From assembly GCA_029856615.1 (NCBI GenBank), contig JAHKLF010000112.1, positions 1-5,523 on the forward strand: a stretch of 5,523 bases of DNA, in the 5' to 3' direction. The position numbers were made by a program, and so were the translations under genes. Numbering within the stretch: position 1 is the first letter of the stretch; the number at the start of each line of letters is the position of its first letter. The stretch is from Candidatus Njordarchaeota archaeon (GTDB taxonomy: Archaea; Asgardarchaeota; Njordarchaeia; Njordarchaeales; Njordarchaeaceae). The notes beneath the pieces were generated by a model that saw only the letters and a program-made list of their open reading frames with translations, ran no database searches and was not told the origin of the DNA. Shown here in pieces: positions 1-5,523 of the stretch.

Positions 1-1
1 A

Positions 2-322
2 GAAAAATTTTTGCGCCAAATCATTCTTCCAGCTGAAGTAGCTATTCTTCACTTACCGAGAATTATAATAAATGATGGTGCTGTAGGAGCCATAGCTCAT
101 GGTGCTCAGCTATATGCTCCTGGCATAGTGGCTTTCTCTAAAGATATAGAGAGAGATTCCCTCGTAGCTATATTGACAATTAAAGGCGAGCTCGTTGCCC
201 TAGCGAAATCAATTGTCGATACCGAAACATTGATTAACATGGATAAAGGTCAAGTGACTGGAGAAACACGAGTATTAATTCCTAGAACGTTGTACCCCCC
301 GATGTGGAAACAAAGTCATTAA
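2..322 (+). CDS. cbf5: Cbf5/dyskerin-type tRNA/rRNA pseudouridine synthase, C-terminal PUA domain (5' truncated by window)
   Basis: This is the last 106 residues of archaeal Cbf5, the catalytic protein of H/ACA guide RNPs, which also makes tRNA Psi55. The frame is open to the left edge (E-K-F precede the TTG at 11), so that TTG is an internal leucine and not a start. The visible part begins with the linker ILPAEVAILHLPRIIINDGA. The PUA domain follows, with the family hallmarks AHGAQLYAPGI, SLVAILTIKGELVALAKS and the terminal RVLIPRTLYPPMW. In this family the PUA domain binds the ACA box or the tRNA acceptor end. The TruB-like catalytic domain with its aspartate lies outside the window. The C-terminus stops soon after the PUA domain, as usual in archaea, without the eukaryotic lysine-rich tail. 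The stop at 320-322 overlaps the convergent DUF424 gene. Family assignment is from recalled motifs and is strong. Confidence 0.93.
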   Translation, partial: EKFLRQIILPAEVAILHLPRIIINDGAVGAIAHGAQLYAPGIVAFSKDIERDSLVAILTIKGELVALAKSIVDTETLINMDKGQVTGETRVLIPRTLYPPMWKQSH

Positions 323-675
323 AGAAAGAATCTATACATTTGAGCATGAGGAATTTTTCTTCCATCAGCATCCTCAAAGAAAATTTTAGCATCGCTGTGT
401 ATAAGTCCCATTTCTTCAGCTAAATTTACGACTCTTTCTCCAACTAGATTTAGTACATCCGCTTTTCGCATTAGATTTTTTAGTTCCTTTAAGGTTACTA
501 ATCTACCTCCATAGAATCTTTTAGAAATTACCACCTCTATTGCTCCTTTATGTAGTTTTTTTCCTAGCAACTCTTTATCGCATGCCGCTAGAATTATACC
601 GTACTCCTCCGTCTCTATTTCCTTGATCCAAGCTATCTCTATTTCATTATTCAATTTGATTACCTGGATTTTCAT
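319..675 (-). CDS. DUF424 family protein, archaeal, function unknown
   Basis: A complete 118-residue protein matching the archaeal DUF424 family in length and motif order. ACDKELLGKK is at 31-40, a strand region ending in FYGG at 54-57, ADVLNLVGERVV at 72-83, GLIHSDA at 90-96 and IPHAQ at 108-112. No catalytic residues can be argued and the family has no biochemical role that I know of. There is no signal peptide or membrane segment, so it is presumably cytosolic. The ATG at 675 puts the first strand (MKIQVIKL) at the expected N-terminus. An ATG at 682 is out of frame, and no good Shine-Dalgarno precedes the chosen start, which suggests a short leader. The 4-nt tail-to-tail overlap with cbf5 means the two mRNAs are complementary at their 3' ends. 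A 198-nt gap and a candidate TATA box suggest transcription separate from the accessory genes upstream. Confidence 0.88.
   Translation of the reverse strand: MKIQVIKLNNEIEIAWIKEIETEEYGIILAACDKELLGKKLHKGAIEVVISKRFYGGRLVTLKELKNLMRKADVLNLVGERVVNLAEEMGLIHSDAKIFFEDADGRKIPHAQMYRFFL
354..361 (+). terminator. possible T-rich terminator for cbf5
   Basis: A TTTTTCTT tract lies about 32 nt past the cbf5 stop. Archaeal RNA polymerase commonly terminates at such T-runs without a hairpin. The tract is inside the DUF424 coding sequence on the other strand (codons for F-F near its C-terminus), so it may simply be coding composition. Confidence 0.22.
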
Positions 676-716
676 CTTTCATGGTATGCCTTGGAGATAT
701 CCAACATCGTTCCCCG

Positions 717-725
717 TATATTTAA
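717..725 (-). promoter_or_regulatory. candidate TATA box for the DUF424 gene
   Basis: The minus strand reads TTAAATATA, close to the archaeal TATA consensus (TTTAWATA), centred about 46 nt upstream of the DUF424 ATG. A start of transcription ~25 nt downstream would give a leader of roughly 20 nt. No purine-rich BRE is obvious. The surroundings are AT-rich, so a chance match is possible. Confidence 0.35.
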
Positions 726-780
726 TAATACTGCACGTACTTTTATCTTACTATAAGTTAATTTGATTTATGACGAAAAT

Positions 781-867
781 ATATCACTACTATATTGAAT
801 GATGTAGGTCTCGAGCGCTGATATCACGTATGATGAGAAAATCTTTACTGATATCATTAATGATTAT
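781..867. repeat. ATATCA...TGAT repeat cluster in the intergenic gap, with a 12-bp palindrome
   Basis: The hexamer ATATCA occurs at 781, 821 and 851, at intervals of 40 and 30 bp, close to whole helical turns. At the second and third copies the shared unit is longer: CTGATATCA at 818-826 and 848-856, each followed by ATGAT (830-834 and 860-864). The two 20-nt stretches agree at 15 positions. The last copy contains the perfect palindrome ATCATTAATGAT (853-864). This could be an operator for a dimeric regulator of DUF424, a transcript-end structure for the genes to the right, or AT-rich coincidence. Confidence 0.4.
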
Positions 868-873
868 GTATTA

Positions 874-1881
874 TCATCTTTTTCTTAAAACATATGATTG
901 TATCATTGCTCTTTCGGATTCATCTAATTCGTATAAATCATAAACAGCCTCATTTAAATCAGCGACCATAAAAGTTATCTCCTCTTCAACTTTTTCCTTT
1001 TCATTCCCTTCTGTATAGTCAAGCTTTAATGCGATATTTCGAATAGCATTCACTCTCCGAACAATGTCGGCTCTCTCCTCCATTGTTCCTACCGCGATAG
1101 GTATTACATTGAGATGAGGGGGTACGTATAAATAGTATTTTCTAACGGGCTGCCTTGTGCCCCTCTTCGTGACCCTCTGGGCATACAGTTTATAGTAAAA
1201 TTCTACTACTTCTGAATTGAGAATCCCCAATATATAGAGAAGAGAATTCGTATCTTTTCCCATATCCTTCAATAATTCAAGAGAAAGATTAATAAATTCA
1301 TTAGCATCTAGATTTTGTTCATTAACTTCTCGCCATTTTGTGATGTAATCTCTCGTCTCATTCTCATTAAACCAAAATCTAATTATCGATGTGCTATCCA
1401 TTGCATAATACTTACCCTCTTCGTACGTGAAAGCATTAAACCTTGAGATGTATGGGGACATAATTTTTTCTATCTCAAACATTTCGGGAGATAAGGGATC
1501 CTCTAATTCCCACCATTGTCTCCGATAAACCCATACAGCTCCTCTTCGTTCAAGTATCATCTTGTATTTTTCTAGATATCGTATCACGTTGGGAAAACGT
1601 TCATAAAAGTTATCCTGATTAGTGTATATAACCCATCTCTCATTCCATTTATATCTGAACGGACCTATATCCTTGCCTCTCAAAATGGGCTTTAGGGCAT
1701 CCCATTCCAAATCATATTCCTCAACTATTTCATTAGTAACTACAAAAATGTGCAAAACGCCAGTCCATATTCCTCGGTATACATTACATAATACATCCAA
1801 TCTAACCCCTCTTGTACGTATTTTCTCATGAACTTTTGTATATTTCTTTGGCACTGCTCTAGGTCTAAATAACATTGCCAT
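874..1881 (-). CDS. stand-alone TaqI-like/type IIG C-terminal specificity (target-recognition) domain protein
   Basis: This 335-residue protein resembles the C-terminal specificity region of Eco57I/TaqI-like type IIG enzymes and PglX-like methyltransferases, which recognises DNA sequence. From the N-terminus: LDVLCNVYRGIWTG (28-41, the y-x-GI-x-TG signature), KPILRGKDI (64-72), RWVIYT (82-87), FPNVIRYLEKYKMILERR (96-113), WWELEDP (123-129), LLYILGILNSEVVEFYY (214-230) and YVPPHLNVIPI (252-262). A helical tail ends in DLNEAVYDLYELDESER (308-324), the usual closing helices of these enzymes. The methyltransferase part (SAM motif I and NPPY) and any nuclease are missing: upstream DNA encodes the protease. 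I chose the ATG at 1881 because GGTGA lies 5 nt before it. The frame is open back to 2061, but that stretch overlaps the protease gene and looks unrelated. It is either a split subunit whose partner is elsewhere, a repurposed DNA-binding protein, or a remnant, though it has no internal stop. Confidence 0.8.
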   Translation of the reverse strand: MAMLFRPRAVPKKYTKVHEKIRTRGVRLDVLCNVYRGIWTGVLHIFVVTNEIVEEYDLEWDALKPILRGKDIGPFRYKWNERWVIYTNQDNFYERFPNVIRYLEKYKMILERRGAVWVYRRQWWELEDPLSPEMFEIEKIMSPYISRFNAFTYEEGKYYAMDSTSIIRFWFNENETRDYITKWREVNEQNLDANEFINLSLELLKDMGKDTNSLLYILGILNSEVVEFYYKLYAQRVTKRGTRQPVRKYYLYVPPHLNVIPIAVGTMEERADIVRRVNAIRNIALKLDYTEGNEKEKVEEEITFMVADLNEAVYDLYELDESERAMIQSYVLRKR

Positions 1882-1886
1882 ATTCG

Positions 1887-1891
1887 TCACC
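1887..1891 (-). promoter_or_regulatory. Shine-Dalgarno GGTGA deciding the start of the specificity-domain gene
   Basis: The minus strand reads GCGTGGTGACGAATATGGCAATG. GGTGA matches the archaeal anti-SD and ends 5 nt before the ATG at 1881. It lies in the 17-nt gap after the protease stop, which argues for an independent start and against translation from the longer open frame. GTG codons at 1893 and 1890 overlap the motif and are less likely starts. Confidence 0.65.
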
Positions 1892-1898
1892 ACGCTTA

Positions 1899-2843
1899 TT
1901 ATAGCTCTTTGCCCCTTATTATCCTCACCATTAAAACAATAATCGCTACTATTCCTAGTCCTAGCGCGGGTAGCATTAAGAGCATAATCATAAAGAGAAC
2001 AATATAAAATGGGACTCCCAAAATTATTAATACGTATAATGCTAGAGCGAAAGAATTCCAAGCCCAGTGAAATATTATAGATGAAAAAATGCCTCCACGC
2101 AAAGCGATATACGCTAGAAAAATGCCCAGCAGAAAAGCCTGAGGAACCTTACTCCAGCTCCAACTAGTTAAATGAGCTAGACCAAAAAGTAGACTACTAA
2201 TAATAACAATTATTATGTCTTCAAAATCCAAATTTCGCTTCCCGTTAATCAGTACTCTCTTGAGACGAATACTCCTCTTTTTAAAAAATCTATCTTTCAA
2301 GTAGATTGGGAGCAAAAGAAGAGCAAACCGGAAAATGCTCTCTTCTAACATTGGTGCTATAAGTATTGCTAAATAACATAATGCTAATATAGTATTATAA
2401 TCACCACTCACTGCAACGTCTTTTAGGGGAAAAATAAAAATGGTAATCATGCTAAGGAAAAATGCTGCATAAAACGCTTCTGAAAAAGTTAATAAAGCGC
2501 CTCCTGAGCTATATGAGGTGAGTTCTCGTTTAATCCCTATTTTTCTGTCCTCTATGAGGACTTTAATGAATCCTCGTAAGATGACGGGGACTGATATTAT
2601 AATCGATATGTATAAAAATAAGTGAGACATATGGGACCAGACACTATTCTTTAGAAACGCCACTAGAGCATCCTTATACAATAGGACTTCAAGAACTATT
2701 GTGAAATATAACATCAGGAGAAATGACATTATTAACGTCATAGTTATTCCAATAATATTTCTGAAAATGCTACGATTGGCTACATCTTCTTCTTTTAAAA
2801 CGTGAAGCCCAAGTATAGTAATTTCTGACTCAGTCCCACTCAT
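1899..2843 (-). CDS. CPBP-family (CAAX/Abi-type) intramembrane metalloprotease
   Basis: A 314-residue multi-pass membrane protein with all three motifs of the CPBP (Rce1-like) glutamyl intramembrane protease family. EExxxR is at E167-E168-R172 (LEESIFR), FxxxH at F220-H224 (FGLAH) and HxxxN at H259-N263 (HWAWN). Hydrophobic stretches suggest about eight membrane segments, near 30-54, 72-96, 115-138, 151-166, 208-226, 234-248, 252-275 and 279-307. A charged loop at ~183-208 separates the first two motifs. Relatives cleave prenylated CAAX peptides in eukaryotes or act in bacteriocin maturation, immunity and surface-protein processing in prokaryotes. The substrate here is unknown. The ATG at 2843 has GAGGG 6 nt upstream and lies inside the end of the 177-residue gene (14-nt overlap). 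All three motifs are intact, so it is probably active. Family assignment is firm; role in the operon is open. Confidence 0.88.
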   Translation of the reverse strand: MSGTESEITILGLHVLKEEDVANRSIFRNIIGITMTLIMSFLLMLYFTIVLEVLLYKDALVAFLKNSVWSHMSHLFLYISIIISVPVILRGFIKVLIEDRKIGIKRELTSYSSGGALLTFSEAFYAAFFLSMITIFIFPLKDVAVSGDYNTILALCYLAILIAPMLEESIFRFALLLLPIYLKDRFFKKRSIRLKRVLINGKRNLDFEDIIIVIISSLLFGLAHLTSWSWSKVPQAFLLGIFLAYIALRGGIFSSIIFHWAWNSFALALYVLIILGVPFYIVLFMIMLLMLPALGLGIVAIIVLMVRIIRGKEL

Positions 2844-3363
2844 TCTTATCCCTCTTAGTTGATAATACTCTAAATATTTTATCTATCATCTCCCTTATGA
2901 CTACAATTAATTTCGAAATTAACGCGTTTACTCTGGAGTCATCAGCTAAATAAATTAATTCACCTAGCGTTCTTAAGGTTTCATTTAAAAACTTCTCATC
3001 GTCCTTTAACATTGATACGCCTAATAGTAACGAAATGGATTTAAGATACGCCCCTAGCGCCTCCTCTGCATATTTTCCACTTTTAAGCATTATAGCAGTT
3101 AAGTATCTAGCTACTTCACGATGAAATAACGCTGCTATGAGAAATATATTCACGCTTTTAAGATTCTCCGCTAATGATTCAAGATATTCAGGGTCAGGAA
3201 ACAATCCTCTTTCAGCATGCTTTCTAATTTCATCTAATAGTTCACGCTCTCTGTTAGATAATCTCTGCCGTAAATATTTCAAGGTGTCAATAACATTAAA
3301 ATAACTTTTCCGCGCGATCTCTTTCAATTCAATCCATTTCCACTCAAAATTTTCGTCTACCAA
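2830..3363 (-). CDS. 177-residue helical protein of unknown family
   Basis: I do not recognise this protein. It is almost entirely predicted helix. A charged amphipathic stretch spans ~6-52 (with the heptad-like segment RQRLSNRERELLDEIRKHAE), a P-D-P turn lies at ~56-58, and a hydrophobic helix follows at ~70-92 (VNIFLIAALFHREVARYL). Two further helical pairs end in a basic/acidic tail. The pattern recalls a TPR- or HEPN-like helical bundle, but no HEPN R-x4-6-H motif is clear. No signal peptide or true membrane segment is seen. The start is a TTG at 3363 inside TTGGTAG, so the gene begins 6 nt before the upstream gene ends (7-nt overlap). There is no strong Shine-Dalgarno, so expression probably depends on ribosomes finishing the upstream gene. 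A later start (e.g. leucine 13, also TTG) cannot be excluded. The 14-nt overlap with the protease suggests linked function. Confidence 0.72.
   Translation of the reverse strand: MVDENFEWKWIELKEIARKSYFNVIDTLKYLRQRLSNRERELLDEIRKHAERGLFPDPEYLESLAENLKSVNIFLIAALFHREVARYLTAIMLKSGKYAEEALGAYLKSISLLLGVSMLKDDEKFLNETLRTLGELIYLADDSRVNALISKLIVVIREMIDKIFRVLSTKRDKNEWD
2850..2854 (-). promoter_or_regulatory. Shine-Dalgarno GAGGG for the CPBP protease
   Basis: The minus strand reads AAGAGGGATAAGAATG, with GAGGG 6 nt before the ATG at 2843. It lies in the last codons of the upstream helical-protein gene, consistent with translational coupling. Confidence 0.6.
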
Positions 3364-4853
3364 TTGACGACACGCTCGAATATTTCTGAGGATATCTTAA
3401 AAGATCTCGAAAGAAGTTTCATAGTTCTAATACATGCGGTTGTGATATTATTTAATCCGAGCTGTTTAGCAATACGGGCTTTTACCGCATAAGCTAGAAT
3501 GAGGTAATATTTATAGGTATCTATTTCTAATTCATCAGAGTATATCAATTGCATTATTAATCCAGATATTTTTTCTAATAGTTCATATCTCGGTCTGCTT
3601 AATGCCAATAATAGTAAGTGAATTATTTTGCTTCCTGGACAAGCATCACATAGGGATAAGCTTCTTAATCTACGAAGAATATTCTTAATGGCAGATGGTT
3701 TTATTATTAAGGATATTATAATAGCGAGAATTATTTTATCATCTTCACTCAAATCATGTCTAGTAAATAGCATTCGAGTTAATGATTCTAATGCCTCTTC
3801 AGGCCTACTTACCTTACGCAATATTCCGATGATTTTATTAAGATTCCTTGAGAAATCCTCTAAGTTAGGTTTTATTAATGGACTTATTTCATCAAAGAAA
3901 GCAGAGCTAACCAATTTTTCATCGATATCCCCATCAAATCCTTCTACCATAAATCCTTCTAGCGTTGTTCCTTTTACTATTTCTTTTAGAATTGTCAGAT
4001 AAGTTTGATAAGTATCCCCGTCCACGTTCTGTTTGGCTAAATTCGTAAATTTCGATAAAACTAATTTTACCTTATGTGGCGTAAGACTTCTCCCAAGAGC
4101 ATTCAGAAATTCTACTTTGTCAAACATTTTACTCATAGCTAATATTTGCATGTAATTAATGACTAAATTTATAATCTCATTAAGCGTGTTCTTCCATCTC
4201 TTTAATATATATTTTTCCAATTCTTCATCAGGAAAACCATAAATTCTTCGAAAATTTCTTCTTAATAAGTGCAATTCGGAAATGTCTATATACTGACTTA
4301 TCACCATTTTCATTAAATCAGCGAGGATCTCTGTTGATTTTATACCACTCCTTTTAGACGTTACTCTTAAGTCTATATTTACTATTTCATACTCTTCATC
4401 ACCAACAATCTCCCTGAAATCTAATATCACATCATTCAATATCGGCTTGATTCTTTCTTTTAATTCTGGGAGAAAGTATAAGGGTATAATTATATCACTC
4501 ACTCCTTGTGAAATGAATAGATCTCCTAGTATCTTAAGATGATCAACTTCTCTTTCACTGCCTATTGATCTTAAAAATGCTCCTAAGTTTATGATATATC
4601 TTGGAAACTTTTTATGCTCCTCATTGCCATCCTCTTTTAATCTTCTCTTAAGATTTATTGCGAGAACTCCTATAAGGAGATGCCCTTTTCTAGTAAATTC
4701 CTTGGATATCTGAAGAGAATATACTAATTCTACAGTTCTACTAGGTAAATTAATAGTGAATTTTGCAATTCCTTTAAGTATATCCTCCCTTATCCCTAAA
4801 ACCCAACTTTTAAGAAAAACTTCAAATGCTTTCTCAAAGCTGAGACGAGACAT
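3357..4853 (-). CDS. 498-residue all-helical protein of unknown family (HEAT/ARM-like?)
   Basis: I do not recognise a family. The protein is a long run of amphipathic helices of about 15-25 residues with short turns, like an alpha-solenoid scaffold (HEAT, ARM or TPR type), although no repeat consensus can be written with confidence. There are no nucleotide-binding P-loop, nuclease or protease motifs and no signal peptide. Hydrophobic stretches (e.g. IILAIIISLII near 374-384) are short and fit buried helices better than membrane segments. A single CxxC (CDACPG, C402/C405) lies in the C-terminal third; one pair is not enough for a zinc site, and a third Cys is at 474. I chose the ATG at 4853, which has GAGGT 8 nt upstream. 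An ATG at 4877 would add 8 residues but lacks a clear Shine-Dalgarno. It overlaps the propeller gene by 20 nt upstream and the 177-residue gene by 7 nt downstream. A binding or scaffold role is inference only. Confidence 0.78.
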   Translation of the reverse strand: MSRLSFEKAFEVFLKSWVLGIREDILKGIAKFTINLPSRTVELVYSLQISKEFTRKGHLLIGVLAINLKRRLKEDGNEEHKKFPRYIINLGAFLRSIGSEREVDHLKILGDLFISQGVSDIIIPLYFLPELKERIKPILNDVILDFREIVGDEEYEIVNIDLRVTSKRSGIKSTEILADLMKMVISQYIDISELHLLRRNFRRIYGFPDEELEKYILKRWKNTLNEIINLVINYMQILAMSKMFDKVEFLNALGRSLTPHKVKLVLSKFTNLAKQNVDGDTYQTYLTILKEIVKGTTLEGFMVEGFDGDIDEKLVSSAFFDEISPLIKPNLEDFSRNLNKIIGILRKVSRPEEALESLTRMLFTRHDLSEDDKIILAIIISLIIKPSAIKNILRRLRSLSLCDACPGSKIIHLLLLALSRPRYELLEKISGLIMQLIYSDELEIDTYKYYLILAYAVKARIAKQLGLNNITTACIRTMKLLSRSFKISSEIFERVVNW

Positions 4854-5523
4854 TGGCAATAACCTCGTTAAAATCATATTCTGCTAGCCAATTATTCTGG
4901 AAAGCTAATATGATTTTGCTTTTACTTACTTGCTCTCGCGTTAAAGCTGTGACATTATGTAGTTCTGTTCTCAATAACCTATTATCTCGTAAGTTGATGT
5001 AATATAGCTCATCATTGCTAATCATTAAAATCTCTGGGACACCATCGTCATCAAAATCATTCATAAGTATATTTGATTTATCATAACTAATTTCAAATCT
5101 TTGGAGGATGTTTCCTTCTAGAGACATAACTAGTACTTCGTTTGGTACAAATAATACTAAAGCATCATCACCATCAAGATTTACCATAAAAACGTGCCAA
5201 ATATCACATATCTCCTTAATTTTAAAACTATTTACCTTATTACCAGCCAAATCTAGTATCTCTATAGACTTCTCTTCATCATTATAACATAAAACTCCCT
5301 TAGCCGTTTTCTCAACATCTTTAATTATATTGAGAATTCTATTATCCAACCTCATTATTTCATTAACTTTTGTAGTTGTAGAAGTAATATTGAGTCTTCT
5401 TATCCTGTTATCCGTAGAATAAATAAGATCCCCCATTTCATCTAAAGCGAAACTATTTAAGTTAATATCTGAGGACTCTAATTTATATTCACCTTTAAGA
5501 ATACTTAATGATCCATCACTATG
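4834..5523 (-). CDS. beta-propeller protein with FG-GAP-like Asp-rich loops (5' truncated by window)
   Basis: The frame is open to the right edge, so the ATG at 5436 is probably internal: 29 further codons without a stop precede it and continue the same fold (…DGSLSILKGEYKL…). The visible 229 residues show a repeat of ~43 residues: IEILDLAGNKVNSFKI (87-102), VLVMSLEGNILQRFEI (130-145) and LYYINLRDNRLLRTEL (173-188), with a weaker earlier copy around RIRRLNI. Each is two strands with a G/D-N turn, as in propeller blades. Asp-rich loops NLDGDD (115-120) and DFDDDG (156-161, followed by VPEILMI) match the FG-GAP/VCBS pattern, which can bind Ca2+. Such domains usually mediate protein or ligand binding. 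The N-terminus is outside the window, so an additional domain, signal peptide or anchor cannot be judged. The stop at 4834 lies 20 nt inside the next gene. Fold confidence is moderate; function is unknown. Confidence 0.75.
   Translation of the reverse strand, partial: HSDGSLSILKGEYKLESSDINLNSFALDEMGDLIYSTDNRIRRLNITSTTTKVNEIMRLDNRILNIIKDVEKTAKGVLCYNDEEKSIEILDLAGNKVNSFKIKEICDIWHVFMVNLDGDDALVLFVPNEVLVMSLEGNILQRFEISYDKSNILMNDFDDDGVPEILMISNDELYYINLRDNRLLRTELHNVTALTREQVSKSKIILAFQNNWLAEYDFNEVIANVSSQL
4862..4866 (-). promoter_or_regulatory. Shine-Dalgarno GAGGT favouring the 4853 start
   Basis: The minus strand reads GAGGTTATTGCCAATG. GAGGT is 8 nt before the ATG at 4853 and lies downstream of the alternative ATG at 4877, so it can serve only the shorter start. 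It is inside the propeller gene's final codons. Confidence 0.55.

Noticed and set aside
11..322. Treating the TTG at 11 as the start of a small stand-alone PUA protein.
   Set aside because: The frame is open upstream to the window edge, and the residues before the PUA domain match the usual Cbf5 linker, so it is the end of a longer gene.
781..867. CRISPR array or tRNA-like element in the intergenic gap.
   Set aside because: The repeated units are short (9-20 nt), few and imperfect, without uniform spacers, and no cloverleaf can be drawn.
1622..1831. 69-codon plus-strand open frame.
   Set aside because: It lies fully antisense to the conserved GI-x-TG and LRGKDI region of the specificity-domain gene and has no recognisable content; it is a shadow.
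1882..2061. In-frame N-terminal extension (60 codons) of the specificity-domain gene, which could suggest a longer protein overlapping the protease.
   Set aside because: This stretch is the 3' coding end of the CPBP protease in another frame, including its HxxxN motif region. The extension shows no methyltransferase-like sequence, and a good GGTGA precedes the ATG at 1881.
3636..3650. Zinc finger around the CDAC motif of the 498-residue protein.
   Set aside because: Only one CxxC pair is present, and no second Cys/His pair lies at a plausible distance.
3628..4002. 124-codon plus-strand open frame.
   Set aside because: It is antisense to the 498-residue gene, with low-complexity S/I/L-rich translation and no family resemblance; it is a shadow of AT-rich coding sequence.
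4834..5436. Treating the ATG at 5436 as the true start of a 200-residue propeller protein.
   Set aside because: A further 29 codons without a stop run to the edge and continue the strand pattern, and no Shine-Dalgarno stands before 5436; the gene is better called truncated.

Overview
The window looks archaeal, most likely from a thermophilic Thermoproteota/TACK-type lineage, though no species can be named. The evidence is the C-terminal PUA domain of an archaeal Cbf5 (H/ACA pseudouridine synthase), a DUF424 protein (an archaeal family), Shine-Dalgarno motifs of the GGTGA/GAGG type, and an archaeal-style TATA element.

Layout. Positions 2-322 (+) hold the 3' end of cbf5, cut by the left edge. 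It converges on a complete DUF424 gene (319-675, -), and the two overlap by 4 nt. A 198-nt AT-rich gap (676-873) follows, with a possible TATA box for DUF424 and a set of ATATCA/TGAT repeats. From 874 to the right edge everything is on the minus strand and tightly packed. In transcription order (right to left) it encodes a beta-propeller/FG-GAP-like protein cut by the right edge (4834-5523), a ~498-residue all-helical protein of unknown family (3357-4853), a 177-residue helical protein (2830-3363), a multi-pass CPBP/CAAX-type intramembrane protease with an intact catalytic motif set (1899-2843), and a stand-alone target-recognition domain of the kind found at the C-terminus of type IIG restriction-modification enzymes and PglX-like methyltransferases (874-1881). 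Successive genes overlap by 20, 7 and 14 nt, and the last is separated by 17 nt, so they are very probably one transcript with translational coupling. The promoter lies beyond the right edge.

Interpretation. The left 0.7 kb is conserved housekeeping sequence. The right 4.6 kb looks accessory: uncharacterised helical proteins, a membrane protease from a family formerly labelled Abi, and a DNA-specificity module without its methyltransferase. A defence or regulatory cassette is a reasonable hypothesis, but the sequence does not prove it. The strongest oddity is the TaqI-like specificity domain with its own ribosome-binding site and no methyltransferase or nuclease in the visible region.
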